Shown one piece after another: positions 62,067-64,000 of a DNA stretch of 64,000 bases. Position numbers and translations under genes: made by a program. The DNA is from Pseudomonas viridiflava. Lineage in GTDB: Bacteria > Pseudomonadota > Gammaproteobacteria > Pseudomonadales > Pseudomonadaceae. The stretch is from NCBI RefSeq assembly GCF_900573885.1, contig NZ_UPSE01000198.1:186001-250000 (forward strand), in the 5' to 3' direction. A model generated the notes under the pieces. It ran no database searches, was not told the DNA's origin, and was given only the letters and a program-made list of their open reading frames with translations. The first letter of the stretch is position 1. Each line of letters opens with the position of its first letter.

Positions 62067-64000
62067 TCAGCGCCAGAACCTTGCCGAACCGGTAGCGGCT
62101 AGATCCTCTTGCAGGCTTTTCACTTTGACGCGGCAGCGTTCAAGGCCATGCGCGGTTAACGTGGCAAGCACGGCTTCGAGTGCGGTCTGAAAACGTAGCG
62201 AGGTCTCGCCGCGCAGCTTAGGCAATACCTTGGCGTAGATCACGTTATCCAGCGCCTGCGGGTCTGCGTTTTGCGCCCCTTGGAATGCCAGGTACTTCAG
62301 CACGTCATCGATGGTTCGCCAGCCAAAGTGCAGCCGCACCGGCTCCAGTGCAGCTACCAATGCCAACAAGACCTGCTGCGCTTTTTCTTTCAGGTCGTTC
62401 GGTAGTTCGACGGTTTTCCAGCCAGGAAACGCGGCGACGTCAATCTTCCAGAACTCGAGCGTGTAAGCCCTATCCAGCACTTTGTCGGATAGCCCATGGG
62501 TCGTTTCATCCATATTGAGCGTGCCGATAATCGCCAGGTTGGCTGGGTATCGAACGCGCATCGGCGTAGCGCACGCCCCATCGCCTAATTGGTGCAGGTC
62601 GATCCAACCGTGGGTTTCCATCGCCGACAGAATAGGCGCCAGGTATTGCTCCGGGTGGGAGAGATTCATCTCATCGAGAATTGCCACGTACGGCGAGTCC
62701 GGGTTATCAACCGCGTCCAACAGTAGCTCCAAGAACGGCGCCCGGCGATAATCCGCCTCCTGGATGGGATTGACGTAACCCAGCAGCGGGCTTGGCTCAT
62801 ACCAACCCGGCTGCACCGGGATAACCCGAACGTTACGTGGCTCGTCGGATTTCACATCGCACAGCGCATTGGCATAGCTGAGTGCCAGTTGAGTTTTGCC
62901 TGAGCCGGAGATACCTGTCAGTACCGCAAAGTGGCGTACCGGGTGGGACCAGAGCCCGCCGTGGAGTTGGCTGATCAATGCCGTGTCGAATGCCAGGCGA
63001 TTGCGGGTGGATTGCGCCAGCCGCTGGCCCAACTCGCTAAACGTCGGCAACAAGACCTGGCCGGGCCTCGTGATTTCGACATCCAACATTCCCTGGGGTA
63101 GGGGCGGCAGCGACTCAGGTTCCCACGTGACCATTTCAGCCCAGCGCTTTCCCCGTTCAGTCAGCTGCAGTTGCTTACTCGGGGTTTGCTCCACCACATC
63201 TAAATAGCTGAGCCAGCCAATCAACGAGGACGGCGCGTACGCTGTCGTCCAGCCTGGATTGACGGTTTGCAGTAACGCGATCAGCTCCGCCTTGGTATGC
63301 GGCTGCTTAGCCAGCAGATGCACCACATTATCGACGCCCAAGACCCTCGTCAGCAGATGGTCAGCAAGTTCATCAGTACTCTGTGTTTCCAACAGATTGA
63401 TACCGCGAGCGGATAGGCGATAGGTATCGCCTTCGCGTCGGCAAAGGTCGAATTCCCGGGCCACCACATTGAGCATTGTGCTGACACTGTTTGAAGCCAG
63501 ATTTGGATTGGCCTGCCTGAGGCAAGCCTCAAACTCCTCGCGAGAGAGCCCCTCGTCCAGTTCTGGTAGTAGCCCAAGCAGGGTGTTCAGCCCCCCACCA
63601 ATCGACGTCAGCCCTTTGCGCCGGAGCCGGCTGGGAAACGGTTTTAGGCCCAGAGCGGTTTCACTCAGCTCAGCGGTGTCGGGCTCAGCGTTCAGTCGCT
63701 CATACAACAACCAAGGCAAGCAAAGACGTTCTGCGGCTGCGGCGCGGTCATTGCTCGGCACAGGCCCTAAAGCCGCGTCGATACGCGACCGAATAGCACG
63801 GTGCATATGGACTGGGTGATCGTGGGGGTTACCGCCGAGGCGGCGATGCAGGTAATTGAGCATCCCGACGTTGGCAACGGTAGTGAAATACTCGGGATAA
63901 ATTGCGCACAGCACCCGATTGAGTTTCAACCGTGGCATGCGGTCGCATAAAGTCTGCAAACGCGCTCTGAGGTCGTCATACAGCCTTGTCAGATGCGCTT
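62067..64000 (-). CDS. McrB-like AAA+ ATPase (5' end beyond window)
   Basis: At least 640 codons are visible and the frame stays open to the window edge (LTRLYDDLRARLQTLCDRMPR precedes the first candidate starts), so the real start is outside. The AAA+ core has Walker A GISGSGKTQ (DNA 62889-62915), Walker B YVAILDEMNLSHPEQYL, and the GTLNMDETTHGLSDKVLDRAYTLEF sensor/arginine region typical of McrB-like motors; the McrB GTPase signature MNTADRS is replaced by NMDETTH. The N-terminal part holds winged-helix-like segments. Drives the DUF2357 nuclease downstream. Confidence 0.9.
   Translation of the reverse strand, partial: AHLTRLYDDLRARLQTLCDRMPRLKLNRVLCAIYPEYFTTVANVGMLNYLHRRLGGNPHDHPVHMHRAIRSRIDAALGPVPSNDRAAAAERLCLPWLLYERLNAEPDTAELSETALGLKPFPSRLRRKGLTSIGGGLNTLLGLLPELDEGLSREEFEACLRQANPNLASNSVSTMLNVVAREFDLCRREGDTYRLSARGINLLETQSTDELADHLLTRVLGVDNVVHLLAKQPHTKAELIALLQTVNPGWTTAYAPSSLIGWLSYLDVVEQTPSKQLQLTERGKRWAEMVTWEPESLPPLPQGMLDVEITRPGQVLLPTFSELGQRLAQSTRNRLAFDTALISQLHGGLWSHPVRHFAVLTGISGSGKTQLALSYANALCDVKSDEPRNVRVIPVQPGWYEPSPLLGYVNPIQEADYRRAPFLELLLDAVDNPDSPYVAILDEMNLSHPEQYLAPILSAMETHGWIDLHQLGDGACATPMRVRYPANLAIIGTLNMDETTHGLSDKVLDRAYTLEFWKIDVAAFPGWKTVELPNDLKEKAQQVLLALVAALEPVRLHFGWRTIDDVLKYLAFQGAQNADPQALDNVIYAKVLPKLRGETSLRFQTALEAVLATLTAHGLERCRVKVKSLQEDLAATGSARFWR

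Overview
The window looks like a chromosomal segment of a Pseudomonas (putida/fluorescens lineage). Support comes from high-GC genes in GC-rich codon use, the typical Pseudomonas gene families (thiolase, MnmC, polyphosphate:AMP phosphotransferase, FumC, TrhO, LysR pairs, DUF2804, DUF6316, DUF1145) and many REP-type intergenic palindromes of the GTAGGAGC / CTGTGGGAGC kind. No tRNA, rRNA operon, CRISPR array, integrase or complete insertion sequence was found.

Layout. 1-3.1 kb: the start of a TonB-dependent siderophore receptor with its FecR/FecI-type signalling pair, then an unknown membrane protein. 3.2-13.3 kb: a nested inverted-repeat cluster, chromate transporter chrA, a TerC-CBS membrane protein, a periplasmic DJ-1/PfpI protein opposite a LysR gene, a chemotaxis receptor, a convergent GNAT/HD pair that both look frameshifted, and an HxlR-glutathione transferase divergon with a visible operator. 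13.3-20.6 kb: a HipB-like regulator with a stub of hipA and a four-site operator array, a GGEEM diguanylate cyclase, mnmC, polyphosphate:AMP phosphotransferase and a thiolase. 20.6-31.7 kb: palindromic repeats and housekeeping genes (DUF6316, DMT exporter, fumC plus flavodoxin-fold reductase, DUF2804, DUF2059, bolA-like, trhO, DsbA-like, ABC exporter, FAD monooxygenase). 31.8-43.3 kb: a secreted Gly/Thr-repeat protein, a D-amino-acid dehydrogenase-like gene opposite LysR, an ECF sigma/anti-sigma pair opposite a catalase-like peroxidase and cytochrome b561 with two matching ECF promoters, a cache protein, and a LysR-alkylsulfatase divergon. 43.3-52.8 kb: an orphan substrate-binding protein, an alpha/beta hydrolase, an amidase, a LysR-YcaC divergon, and an HprRS-like two-component system opposite a GlcG-like protein and a periplasmic hydroxyisourate hydrolase, with an HprR/CusR-type box between. 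52.9-64 kb: an accessory zone. It holds a possible group II intron fragment, an HNH protein, a clearly lower-GC stretch (about 55.9-58.6 kb), an orphan PAAR-type T6SS toxin with three tandem paralogous membrane proteins as candidate immunity genes, and the end of a McrB-like/DUF2357 nuclease defence operon cut by the window edge.

The most unusual points are: (1) two neighbouring convergent genes, each broken by one base at the same decamer AATTTTCTGG; (2) the PAAR-LysM-glycine-zipper effector with triplicated immunity-like genes; (3) the evenly spaced operator array kept in front of a hipB-like gene whose hipA partner is reduced to 41 codons; (4) a 140-bp palindromic element lodged in the loop of the thiolase terminator; (5) the matched divergent ECF promoters; and (6) the probable group II intron remnant at the left edge of the accessory zone.
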